Shown piece by piece: positions 16,724-24,461 of a stretch of 64,000 bases of DNA; position 1 is the stretch's first letter; each line of letters starts with the position of its first letter. The position numbers were made by a program, and so were the translations under genes. The stretch is taken from positions 1 through 64,000 of the forward strand of contig JAFQZM010000035.1 of NCBI GenBank assembly GCA_017405875.1. The letters are read 5' to 3'. The notes beneath the pieces are model-generated. The model searched no databases, had not been told where the DNA came from, and saw nothing but the letters and a program-made list of their open reading frames with translations. This DNA comes from a bacterium (GTDB lineage Bacteria; UBP6; UBA1177).

Positions 16724-17970
16724 ATCCTGTAAAGCTGTTCTTTCAGTTTTTTCACTACAACGGGTGTAAAAACGGGGCTTCTCCACGCTGAAACGGAGTT
16801 GTTCTGATAAAGCGGCTCGCTCTTGAAATCGAGTTTGCTTTCCTTGAAATGCTCTTCAAAAAGTTTGGTTTTGGGAACTGGCGAATATTCGTTCAGATAC
16901 GGTCTAGCTCCTATTTCGGCAACTATTTCAATAGTTTTTTCGACTTCTTCGACTGTTTGCCCCGGAAGTCCGCAGAGAAGGTACACGCCGATTCTTTCAT
17001 TTGTAAAACCGTGTTCTTTCAGCAGTTTGACGACACTTTTGAGCTGATTTAGCGAAGTTTTATCTTCGTAGCGCGAAAAAGCGGTCTCGAAACCGAAACG
17101 GAGCTGCGGGAAGCTGTATTTTTCTAAATATTTGCAGAGATCGTCGTCGATTTCACGCAGATGAAGGCCGTTCGGAGTGTGGAAACGGTAGACGTCAGAG
17201 GGAAGTCTGTCGAGAAAATCGCGCAGCATCTCACCGTTACGCAGCATCAGGGCGTCATCGTAAAAGGCAACATCGCAGAAACCGGTCTCCGCGTGCCATT
17301 TTTCAAGGTTTTTTGCAAGGGTAGGAATATCTTTGTAAGAAACTTTCGGATTGAAAATGACGCTTGAGCAGTAGGGGCAGCGGTTAGGGCAGCCTTCAAT
17401 GAGATTTGCCGGAAAAAAGTGAAGGTTCTTGAGATATTTCATCCCTGTCCCCGTGATATTTTCAGGGATCTGTGCCTTTCCGGTGTTGACTGTAACGTTT
17501 TTTCCTTCAAAAATTTCAGGCATCAGAATAGCCGAGATCCCGCCGACGTTTATTTCGATGTCTCCGAAAATTTCTCTGACAAAATCAATGATTTTGAGAA
17601 CCGAACGGTACCAGTATGTCATTCCGGTCGAAATGTAGACTTTGTCGGGTTTTTCAACTTCTGAAAGTGTTTTTCTGACGGTGTCGTCGTTTGCTCCGAA
17701 GCGGTAGTATTTGCGCGGGATCATTTTTAAACACTCAGGTTTTTCGATCTCGCGCTTCCAGTATGAATGTCTTTCCCACGAGCGGTAAACCGGCGGAGTT
17801 GCGGCATCGTCTCCGACAAAATTTCCGTCCAGAAAATCGAGATAAGTGACGTCATCGCCGATATTTTCGTGATACTCCATGATCCTGAAAAGGCCAAGCG
17901 GCGCCGCCCAGAGGTTGTAAGCCGTGAAATCCTCGACAAACGGGTTTATGAAAAGAAGTTTTTTAGTCAC
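16705..17970 (-). CDS. B12-binding-type radical SAM protein
   Basis: A 421-aa radical SAM enzyme. The GCPNRCPYC motif (CxxxCxxC) near residue 195 holds the [4Fe-4S] cluster. The first about 170 residues (LLFINPF, APLGLFRI, DVTYLDFLDG, VYISTGMTYW, INVGGISA) have the alternating strand pattern of a cobalamin-binding Rossmann domain. The layout matches the large group of B12-dependent radical SAM proteins, whose reactions include methylation and ring rearrangement. Substrate unknown. The start is a GTG at 17970 with GAGGAG 3 bp upstream. It overlaps the end of the patB-like gene by 8 bp. Confidence 0.8.
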   Translation of the reverse strand: MTKKLLFINPFVEDFTAYNLWAAPLGLFRIMEYHENIGDDVTYLDFLDGNFVGDDAATPPVYRSWERHSYWKREIEKPECLKMIPRKYYRFGANDDTVRKTLSEVEKPDKVYISTGMTYWYRSVLKIIDFVREIFGDIEINVGGISAILMPEIFEGKNVTVNTGKAQIPENITGTGMKYLKNLHFFPANLIEGCPNRCPYCSSVIFNPKVSYKDIPTLAKNLEKWHAETGFCDVAFYDDALMLRNGEMLRDFLDRLPSDVYRFHTPNGLHLREIDDDLCKYLEKYSFPQLRFGFETAFSRYEDKTSLNQLKSVVKLLKEHGFTNERIGVYLLCGLPGQTVEEVEKTIEIVAEIGARPYLNEYSPVPKTKLFEEHFKESKLDFKSEPLYQNNSVSAWRSPVFTPVVVKKLKEQLYRIYSASM

Positions 17971-19135
17971 GATCTCCTCGGGTCATTCCTTTTTTCAAGC
18001 GGTTGAGGCCGTCTTCCAAAGTGGTTTTCGGACACGCGATGTTCATTCTGAGGAAATTTTTGCCTGTCTCACCGTAAACAGATCCGGCCGTGAGGAAAAG
18101 ACCGGTCTTTTCCCGGAGTTCTGCTGCAAACCTGGTGCTTTCCATGCCTGTTTTTGAGATATCGAGCCACAAAAGATAGGTTGCATCGCTTTTGACGACA
18201 GAAATTTCAGGGATTTCGTTTTTCACGAACTCACAAACCCGTTTTCTGTTTTCCGAGACATACTTTCTCATTGCGTCAAGCCATTCAGCCCCTTCGTTGA
18301 ACGCGGCAACGGCGGCAGTGCAGGCAAACGAATTCGGTTCGGCGATTTCGTCCGTGTTGAGGGCACGCCATACTTTGTGGCGGAGAACCGGATTTTCGGC
18401 ATAGACCGCGGCGCTCTTCATTCCTGCCATGTTGAAAGCCTTTGTCGGAGCGATGCAGCTGACCGAAATTTCGCGGCAAGTGTCAGAAACCGATGCGAAA
18501 GGAACATAGTTTTTTCCAGGCTCGGTTATGTCGCAGTGGATCTCGTCGGAAACCACCGTTACGCTGTGCTTTTTCGCAAGATCTCCCACTTTTTCGAGCG
18601 TAATTTTCTTCCAGATTTTTCCTGCCGGATTCTGCGGGTTGCAGAGTATCATCAGAGTCGTCTGCGGGTCGGAAAGTTTTGCCTCCAGATCTTCGAGATC
18701 CATGCTGTATGAACAGGTTTTCCTGTCGTAGACAAGCGGACTTTCGAGAACGCGGCAGCCGTTGTTCAAAATGCTGTTGAAAAACACATTGTAGACCGGA
18801 GTCTGGATCACGACATTTTCATTCGGAGTAGTGAGTTTTCTCACGATCGATGAAATCGCGGGAACGATGCCTGTGCAGAAGATAAGTCCTTCTTTTTTCA
18901 TCGAAAGACCGTGTCTGTTTTTCCACCAGTTCATGTATGCTTCATACCACTCGTCAGGGATCATGGAATATCCGAAAACTCCGTGTTCAATGCGTTTTTT
19001 TATCGCTTTTTCGATTTCGGGAGCGAGCCTGAAATCCATGTCTGCGACCCACATCGGAAGTTCGTTTTCAGCGACATCCCACTTTACGGAATCTGTTCCG
19101 CGGCGGTTTATTACGGTATCGAAATCGTATTTCAT
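17963..19135 (-). CDS. PatB/MalY-family PLP-dependent C-S lyase / aminotransferase
   Basis: A 390-aa fold-type I PLP enzyme. WVADMDF near 30-35, the NPQNPAGKIW loop, SDEIHCD (PLP ring Asp) and APTKAFNMAG (Schiff-base Lys, about residue 232 from this start) are PatB/MalY hallmarks. These enzymes cleave cystathionine or other cysteine conjugates to pyruvate, ammonia and a thiol. The family normally begins MKYDFD. That ATG at 19135 has GAGGTGAAG just upstream, whereas the ATG at 19150 has no ribosome site. It lies 2 bp after the DUF3737 gene, in one operon with it and the radical SAM gene. Confidence 0.9.
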   Translation of the reverse strand: MKYDFDTVINRRGTDSVKWDVAENELPMWVADMDFRLAPEIEKAIKKRIEHGVFGYSMIPDEWYEAYMNWWKNRHGLSMKKEGLIFCTGIVPAISSIVRKLTTPNENVVIQTPVYNVFFNSILNNGCRVLESPLVYDRKTCSYSMDLEDLEAKLSDPQTTLMILCNPQNPAGKIWKKITLEKVGDLAKKHSVTVVSDEIHCDITEPGKNYVPFASVSDTCREISVSCIAPTKAFNMAGMKSAAVYAENPVLRHKVWRALNTDEIAEPNSFACTAAVAAFNEGAEWLDAMRKYVSENRKRVCEFVKNEIPEISVVKSDATYLLWLDISKTGMESTRFAAELREKTGLFLTAGSVYGETGKNFLRMNIACPKTTLEDGLNRLKKGMTRGDRD

Positions 19136-19137
19136 CT

Positions 19138-20013
19138 TCACCTCAGCCATTCTGGTTTTTCTGAATGTTTTTCAATGTTTTTGCATATAATTTTTGTTTT
19201 TGCAGGGTCGGTTTTGTCACGCTCGATGATGAGCTCGCCGATCTCTTCCGCTTTTATAGTTCCGCTTTTCGGATTCAGCACGCTTTCTATCCTGGTCGAA
19301 ATGTCGGCTTCGACGGAAGAATATTCGAAAGCAAGTGTCGTGTTCAACAGCTTGCAGTTTTTCATGACAAGGTTTCCGATGTAGCACATCCCCTGAAGGC
19401 TTTCAATCGTGCAGTTTACCAAAGTGAGATTCTTCGAATTCCAGCCCAAATATTCGCCTGAAATGAAGGAATCGTAAACCTCGACGTTTTCGCAGTTCCA
19501 GAAAGCGTCCTTTGAAAGGAGGGTCGAATTGCGTACGACAACATTTTTTGCGCCGTCGAAAGAGTAGTTCCCGTCCAAAGTCAGCCCTGAAACTTCGATG
19601 TTTTCGCAGTTCATCGCGAAGTAGTTCCCTTTAGCAGTTACATTTTCCAGCTTCACGTTACGGCAGCTCCATAGCGTCTCCTCGGCATGGGTAAAAGTGA
19701 CATTTTTCAGGAGAAGGGTGCTGCAACGCCTGAAATTTTTTGGGGCCTGTATTACGGCGTTTTCAACCGAAACATTGTTGGAATACCACACACCGGCGCG
19801 TGCCGTTTCAAACCATTTGCACTCCTTTGCCGTTACGTTTTCACAGTACCAGAGCGGATATTTCCAGCGGAACAGTATATTTTCAAGCTCGATATCACGG
19901 CTTTCCTTGAGAGGTGATTCGCCTTCATCAAAAACAGAGTCAATAATCTTCACATTCCTGCTTCCGAAAAGGCTTCTTTCGCCTTTCAGGAACTTTTGCT
20001 TGATTTCGTTCAT
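19138..20013 (-). CDS. DUF3737 family right-handed beta-helix protein
   Basis: A 291-aa soluble protein without signal peptide, built of short repeats such as NCENIEVSG and GAKNVVVRN, with the spacing of a right-handed parallel beta-helix. The composition (many Asn, Cys-Glu/Asn, Val) and the ends EGKMNEIKQ and KPEWLR fit DUF3737, known mostly from Firmicutes, function unknown. The ATG at 20013 is preferred because GAGGGA precedes it by 5 bp. The upstream extension lacks a site. It is the first gene of a DUF3737-PatB-radical SAM unit behind a good promoter. Confidence 0.8.
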   Translation of the reverse strand: MNEIKQKFLKGERSLFGSRNVKIIDSVFDEGESPLKESRDIELENILFRWKYPLWYCENVTAKECKWFETARAGVWYSNNVSVENAVIQAPKNFRRCSTLLLKNVTFTHAEETLWSCRNVKLENVTAKGNYFAMNCENIEVSGLTLDGNYSFDGAKNVVVRNSTLLSKDAFWNCENVEVYDSFISGEYLGWNSKNLTLVNCTIESLQGMCYIGNLVMKNCKLLNTTLAFEYSSVEADISTRIESVLNPKSGTIKAEEIGELIIERDKTDPAKTKIICKNIEKHSEKPEWLR

Positions 20014-20054
20014 TTTTCCCTCGTGATCAAAGTAAAAAAACAATTTCCGGCGGC

Positions 20055-20083
20055 ATTATATTTATGAAAAACTGTTTTCACAA
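20055..20083 (-). promoter_or_regulatory. Promoter of the DUF3737-PatB-radical SAM unit
   Basis: On the minus strand TTGTGA (20083-20078), 17 bp, TATAAT (20060-20055), 42 bp before the start codon at 20013. Confidence 0.6.
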
Positions 20084-20108
20084 TAAAAGCGCTGTTCAGC
20101 TTCACATA

Positions 20109-20136
20109 TTGCAAAAAAAATCGTTCGCGCTATAAG
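20109..20136 (+). promoter_or_regulatory. Promoter of the ion-transporter-like permease gene
   Basis: TTGCAA (20109-20114), 16 bp, TATAAG (20131-20136), 64 bp before the ATG at 20201. It diverges from the promoter at 20055-20083. Confidence 0.5.
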
Positions 20137-20200
20137 AACGGGTTTTTTTCGAGCTGACGCTTTGCAAAAAGTTCAGCCTTTAAATAAATGAGGTGCGGTC

Positions 20201-21556
20201 ATGCTTCTGGCACAAATACTTTCAGTCGTGATTTTTCTTGCAATGTTCATTCTCATGGTGACTGAAAAAATCGAACGACATCTTGTGACGCTCGGCTGTG
20301 CGGTTCTTACGGCGATTTTTGTTTTCGGGCTCGGGATGCACAGTTTCGATGCGATCATGGAGACGCTGAACGTAAAAATAATTCTCACGAAAAGTTTCTG
20401 GTACAGCGCGGGCGACGTTCCCGAAAACTCGACCGGAATCAACTGGGCGACGATATTTTTTATTGCCGGAATGATGGTAATGGTCGAAGGAATGGCGGCT
20501 TCAGGCTTCTTCCGCTGGCTCTGCATGAGGCTCGCAAAACTTGTTCACTACCGCGTAATCTATATTTTTATCGCGTTCATGATCATGTCGTTCGCCCTTT
20601 CGATGTTTATTGACAGCATCACCGTAATCCTCTTTCTGGCAGCGGTCACGGTCGAACTTTCCAGACTCTTGAAATTCAATCCGGTAAGCATGATATTAGC
20701 TGAAATTTTCTGCGCCAACTTAGGCGGCTCGGCGACCATGTGCGGTGATCCGCCTAACATCATAATCGGCACAAGCCTCGGCTACTCTTTCGGAGACTTC
20801 CTCTCGAACACGGGAATTATTGCCTTTATCTGCCTTGCGTTCACGCTCGTTTATTTCACTCTCATGTGCCGCAAGGAATATATACACGCCGGAAAGGACA
20901 TCGATCTTTCGACGATTCCGAAACCCAAATCGGCAATAGTCAGCAGAGTAGGCTTCAGCAACAGCTGCATCATCTTTTCGATCGCGGTAGTGCTCCTCGT
21001 TACGCACGCCGAAACAGGGCTTACAGTCGCATCGATCGGGCTTGGAATCGCAACACTCACGCTTCTTGCTTCCCCCAGATACGCAACAAGGATATTAAAG
21101 CATGTAGACTACAAAACGCTGCTCTTTTTCATCGGACTTTTCTTTGTCGTAGGCGGGCTTGAACAGACCGGAATCCTCAAACTCATCGCCGATTTCATCG
21201 GAAAAGTTTCAGCCGGAAACGCCCATGTGATGATTGCAATAATCATCTGGGTTTCGGCAATTGCAAGTGCATTCATTGACAACATTCCTTTTGCTGCGAC
21301 AATGATCCCGGTCATAAAATCGCTTTCTGCAACGACCGGAGTTTCGCTTGAAACAATGGCTTGGGCGCTTTCGATGGGAACCGACATCGGCGGCAGCGGA
21401 ACACCCATCGGAGCCAGCGCAAACGTAGTCGGAACCTCGGTTTCGGCAAAATCAGGTCACCCAGTAGGCTGGGGCAGATACTGCAAACTCAGCGCACCCG
21501 CAGCTGTCATGGTCATCGTGATCAGCACGATCTACATTTTTGTTAAGTATTTGTGA
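20201..21556 (+). CDS. ArsB/NhaD/SLC13-type (IT superfamily) membrane transporter
   Basis: A 451-aa polytopic inner-membrane protein with about 11 hydrophobic segments. The two signature loops MCGDPPNIIIGTS (near 185) and GGSGTPIGASANVVGTS (near 405) are the paired conserved regions of the ion transporter superfamily that includes NhaD Na+/H+ antiporters, ArsB and the P protein. ArsB itself is unlikely, since no ars genes are nearby. Na+/H+ exchange or an organic anion is possible. GAGGTG precedes the ATG. The next genes downstream are remnants on the other strand. Confidence 0.85.
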   Translation: MLLAQILSVVIFLAMFILMVTEKIERHLVTLGCAVLTAIFVFGLGMHSFDAIMETLNVKIILTKSFWYSAGDVPENSTGINWATIFFIAGMMVMVEGMAASGFFRWLCMRLAKLVHYRVIYIFIAFMIMSFALSMFIDSITVILFLAAVTVELSRLLKFNPVSMILAEIFCANLGGSATMCGDPPNIIIGTSLGYSFGDFLSNTGIIAFICLAFTLVYFTLMCRKEYIHAGKDIDLSTIPKPKSAIVSRVGFSNSCIIFSIAVVLLVTHAETGLTVASIGLGIATLTLLASPRYATRILKHVDYKTLLFFIGLFFVVGGLEQTGILKLIADFIGKVSAGNAHVMIAIIIWVSAIASAFIDNIPFAATMIPVIKSLSATTGVSLETMAWALSMGTDIGGSGTPIGASANVVGTSVSAKSGHPVGWGRYCKLSAPAAVMVIVISTIYIFVKYL

Positions 21557-21559
21557 TTT

Positions 21560-21886
21560 TCAGCAGAATTTTTCATACATCGTTTTGATTCTATCCAGCC
21601 ACTTTCCGCGAAGTTCAGGCGGCGAAATGATCTCGCTGTCAGGAGAATACGAGAAGACTCTGGCGATGATCTCTTTGTCGCGCTTCCCCACCGGCAAAGT
21701 GATTTCAAGGCACTTCTTCCCGTCAATCACGCACTCTTTAACCTGCTGATTTTTATGCCATTTCTGATTTTTGACATAGTAGTATGAAGGCTCGATCAGG
21801 CGTTCGCTCTTCTCTCCGTCGGCATTCAGATACTTGATTAAAACGCAGCGTTTCAGCATGAACGAACTCAGAATGTTCCTGAAATG
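21560..21886 (-). pseudogene. Decayed WYL-domain transcriptional regulator
   Basis: The surviving 99-codon frame (start ATG 21859) matches the C-terminal half of the intact WYL regulator at 27014-28024: KRCVxIxYLNADGEKSERL, then CLEITLPVG, then YSPDSEI. Homology continues upstream of the ATG in the same frame (FRNILSSFM) to about 21886, where a TAG stop (21889-21887) and foreign sequence begin. The N-terminal helix-turn-helix half is gone. Inside, 75 codons present in the intact copy between RLIEP and YYYV are missing without a frame change. The deletion ends share GGCTCGA/GGTTCGA, suggesting a short-homology deletion. The two copies differ at many bases, so this is an old paralogue, not a recent duplicate. 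Confidence 0.85.
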
Positions 21887-22110
21887 CTACGAATCAGTAC
21901 CGCATTTGAAAAGCGAACTCGGCAAATATTTCAGATTTTATGATTACAAAAGAGATCATTCAGCTCATGGATACAGAACTCCGTGGGAAATTTATGAAAA
22001 TTCCAAATTTGGGAATACGGGAGAAACGGCATGACAGCTCATGCTGCGATAAAAAACACTTTTTGGGAGGATTTTTTCTGTCCAGAAATGCTTGACCATT
22101 ATATTTTATT
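21887..22110 (+). mobile_element. IS3-family transposase C-terminal remnant and right end
   Basis: From about 21888 the plus strand encodes YESVPHLKSELGKYFRFYDY, then HSAHGYRTPWEIYE, the conserved tail of IS3-family OrfB (normally HSALGYRTPxExY), ending at TGA 22034. Beyond it, CTGTCCAGAAATGCTTGACCA (22079-22098) resembles the CTGTCC...GACCATTATA ends of such elements. Everything upstream of the last 50 or so codons, including the DDE residues, is missing. The break coincides with the end of WYL homology, so the fragment is fused to the decayed regulator. Not functional. Confidence 0.75.
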
Positions 22111-22132
22111 TTTATGAGATTTTCCGGTTAAC

Positions 22133-23491
22133 TCATAGACAGAATGTCATGTAAGCCGGAATACACAGGATGCCGTCGTTTTCAACAAGATTTCTCGGAT
22201 GAATGATGTAAGAGTCTCCGATTCTTTCCTTGAATTTATTGTTGAATTTGAGCAGAGACGCGGTTTTATAGCGGTTTGAAGACTTCACTTCGACCGGAAA
22301 AATCTTGTATTCCAGTTTGCTGTTGTTGGAAAGAATGAAATCTATTTCCATGTCGTTACGATGTTTTTCATCGTTGTAGTGATTGTAAAAATAGAGTTTG
22401 TGACCGTTAGCGGCAAGCATTTGGGCTACAGCGTTTTCGTATAGCATTCCTTCATTGAAAGAAAGTGCGCCGCTGAGAATCTGATTGTAAATTTCTTTCT
22501 CAAGCAGTTCGTTTTCATCAAAAGTGTGACTTAAAAGCAGCCCTGTATCGCCGAGATAACATTTGATGTAACCACGGCTTTCATTCAGTGACAGACCGAC
22601 ATTCGGATCAGTACAGAGAAAACATTCGTTTGTCACCATGGAATCCGACAGCCAGAAAAAAGTTTCGTTGTAATCTGTCACATCGGATTTTTCCGAAACT
22701 TTCTTGAAAACAACGCGCTTTTCGTGTTGCGAAAGAAACCCTGGAATGGCATCGAAAATGGAAATGACTTTACTTCTGTAACGGGCTTTAATTTTCATCA
22801 TATCGCTGCGGTACAAATCAAGAATATCCCGTTTTTCTCTATCCACAGAATAAAAATCACGTCCGCTTTCAATAAAAATATCAACGCATTTCGGCATTCC
22901 GCCGACAAGAATATACTGCCTGAAAAGAAGCATCGCCCGATTGTGAAGACTTCTTTCAAGCGGTTCTTTTTTCAAAAAGCAGTTTTTTATGTAATTTATA
23001 AGGTTTTCCTCTCCTAATGCCTCCGCAAACTCCTCAAAGTCCATCGGAAACATTTTAAGATGACGTTCTTCAGACGGGATTACGATATTTTTAACATTCT
23101 CCTTTATCGAAATCAAAGAGCCCGTCTCGATATAATCGTATCTTCCGTCGGCAACAAGATATTTTATTGCCTCCCGTGCTTTGGGGAAGCACTGGACTTC
23201 GTCAAAAATTATCAAACTTTTACGCTTGTAGAGTTTTGTCTTGAATTCAGAGGAAAGAAGCATAAACAAAGTGTCGAGATCGTTGAGATAATCGGTAAAA
23301 TAAGATTTGACATTTTCGCTTGCGATTGCGAAATCGACCGCAATGAAACTTTCATACTCCTTTGCTGCGAACTCTCTGGCAACAGTCGATTTACCTATTC
23401 GTCTGGCACCTTCAATCAAAATTGCCTTGCTTCCGCGGCATTCTTTTTTCCAGTTTAGAAGTCTGTCATAAATTTTACGTTTAAAAATCAT
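22133..23491 (-). CDS. AAA ATPase with C-terminal DUF4143 domain
   Basis: A 452-aa protein. The N-terminal AAA_14 domain has Walker A GARRIGKS (28-35), Walker B LIIFDEVQ near 97-104 and an ETGSLISI sensor segment. The C-terminal DUF4143 region contains NDMEIDFIL and FPVEVKSS, the D-x(n)-E-x-K layout of a restriction-endonuclease-like fold, which may be catalytically active. The family is abundant and patchily distributed in anaerobes; its role is unknown and may be defence or mobile-element related. The ATG at 23491 is preferred because GAGGAA precedes it. The ATG at 23536 lies upstream of the likely transcription start. The promoter region carries three phased repeats. Confidence 0.85.
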   Translation of the reverse strand: MIFKRKIYDRLLNWKKECRGSKAILIEGARRIGKSTVAREFAAKEYESFIAVDFAIASENVKSYFTDYLNDLDTLFMLLSSEFKTKLYKRKSLIIFDEVQCFPKAREAIKYLVADGRYDYIETGSLISIKENVKNIVIPSEERHLKMFPMDFEEFAEALGEENLINYIKNCFLKKEPLERSLHNRAMLLFRQYILVGGMPKCVDIFIESGRDFYSVDREKRDILDLYRSDMMKIKARYRSKVISIFDAIPGFLSQHEKRVVFKKVSEKSDVTDYNETFFWLSDSMVTNECFLCTDPNVGLSLNESRGYIKCYLGDTGLLLSHTFDENELLEKEIYNQILSGALSFNEGMLYENAVAQMLAANGHKLYFYNHYNDEKHRNDMEIDFILSNNSKLEYKIFPVEVKSSNRYKTASLLKFNNKFKERIGDSYIIHPRNLVENDGILCIPAYMTFCL

Positions 23492-23507
23492 TTTTTCCTC
23501 TTTTGTC

Positions 23508-23536
23508 ATTATGCGCACATATAAAAAAGCAACCAA
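23508..23536 (-). promoter_or_regulatory. Promoter of the AAA/DUF4143 ATPase gene
   Basis: On the minus strand TTGGTT (23536-23531), 17 bp, CATAAT (23513-23508), 17 bp before the ATG at 23491. The -10 box lies inside the first of three ATTATGCGCA-like repeats. Confidence 0.5.
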
Positions 23537-23585
23537 CTCCGATTATGCGCATGTTTAACAAGTAAACAAAAACCGATTACGCGCA
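23508..23585. repeat. Three ATTAYGCGCA repeats at exact 34-bp spacing (operator-like)
   Basis: ATTATGCGCA at 23508-23517, ATTATGCGCA at 23542-23551 and ATTACGCGCA at 23576-23585. Both steps are exactly 34 bp. The flanks are partly shared (CCGATTA before copies 2 and 3, and TTWTAAC after). Copy 1 overlaps the -10 box of the ATPase promoter, copies 2 and 3 lie upstream of the -35. The arrangement suggests a set of protein-binding sites rather than a CRISPR array. Confidence 0.65.
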
Positions 23586-23671
23586 GTTATAACAGAAAAA
23601 ATAAAAAACACAAATTATTAGACTGTCAGAGTTTTCGGGACACACATTGCCTAAAGTAGAAATTTTTCTCC

Positions 23672-23711
23672 ATACCAATCGGCAATAAAAGCAAAAATTG
23701 CCGATCGGTAT
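23672..23711. repeat. 40-bp palindrome related to the AbiE operator
   Basis: Arms ATACCAATCGGCAAT and ATTGCCGATCGGTAT (15 bp, one mismatch) around a 10-bp spacer. The core TCGGCAA-12 bp-TTGCCGA (23679-23704) is the same length and sequence as the core in the promoter of the AbiE-like antitoxin at 26269-26294. It lies downstream of the LRAT gene and about 190 bp upstream of the ATPase start. It may also form an RNA hairpin after the LRAT gene, but no T-run follows. Confidence 0.6.
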
Positions 23712-23754
23712 AGAATTTCTTGTCAATGAATTTGAAAAGCAGAGATGGGAAAAA

Positions 23755-24366
23755 TCAGATGTTTGTTGCTCTTCTTTCTGCGATCGCCTCAAGAAATCTC
23801 TGCACCTGACTTGATTCGCGTACTCCTGTTTTGCACCATACGGCGAAATGCTCGCAGTTGTTGAACACAAGGTTGTACTTGCCTTTTCTTCCGAGCTGGC
23901 TTTCGGCTCTTTTGACGGTCTCTTCAGGTGAATAGATGGTGATTTCGTTGCCGAAAAAGGAGTCGATAGCGAGTTTGAGAAGTCCTCCGAAGTCAAACAG
24001 TTCGGGATTTTCGACATAATCGCGGTAAGCTTCGAAATCAACGACGAAAACATTTGAGGCACCGTCTTTGAACTGTGAGAGCGTCGCCCTGCGGACACAG
24101 ATATCGCCGCCGAAATCGCTTCCTTCATTGGAAAAATGGATGACTTTGCCTCTGCCGGTGTATATTCCGTAGTGGTCATAAACTCCGCCGATCCTGTGAA
24201 CGCCGATGACATCGCCTTTTCTAAGTTCCGAATCGGAGACCGTGCACTTGAAATCGCAGGCTTTTTTGCGCGTTTTCTTTGGAAAAGGTGGTTTTTGAAT
24301 GATTGTTCGAGTCAAATCATTGAGAGGATTGTTAGATTTGCCGAAACCTGAACCGAAAATACTCAT
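23755..24366 (-). CDS. LRAT-domain (NlpC/P60-like) protein
   Basis: A 203-aa protein. After about 45 basic, loosely ordered residues comes RKGDVIGVHR, then DHYGIYTG with His65, VIHFS with His77, and NNCEHFAVWC with Cys171. This His-His-Cys layout and spacing equal the catalytic triad of the lecithin:retinol acyltransferase (LRAT/HRASLS) branch of the NlpC/P60 superfamily. Family members are acyltransferases or phospholipases; a few bacterial forms may be peptidases. No signal peptide is seen, so it acts in the cytoplasm or at the inner membrane face. The ATG at 24366 has AGGGAG 8 bp upstream. It lies 95 bp after the AbiE-like toxin gene on the same strand. Native substrate unknown; lipid attack as a defence effector is a speculation. 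Confidence 0.8.
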   Translation of the reverse strand: MSIFGSGFGKSNNPLNDLTRTIIQKPPFPKKTRKKACDFKCTVSDSELRKGDVIGVHRIGGVYDHYGIYTGRGKVIHFSNEGSDFGGDICVRRATLSQFKDGASNVFVVDFEAYRDYVENPELFDFGGLLKLAIDSFFGNEITIYSPEETVKRAESQLGRKGKYNLVFNNCEHFAVWCKTGVRESSQVQRFLEAIAERRATNI

Positions 24367-24461
24367 TTTGCTCTCCCTAAAAATTGATAATAAACCAAAA
24401 CCACTTGATTTTACGCATGAGACTGGGCGTATGTTGACCAAGGTGAAATAAAATCAGATTT

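Noticed and set aside
23508-23585. CRISPR array
   Set aside because: Repeats are only 10 bp, three copies, and the spacer flanks are partly shared; no cas gene in the window.
23577-24212. A 211-codon minus-strand frame
   Set aside because: Lies in another frame over the LRAT gene and runs across the palindrome; the LRAT frame has the catalytic triad and a ribosome site.
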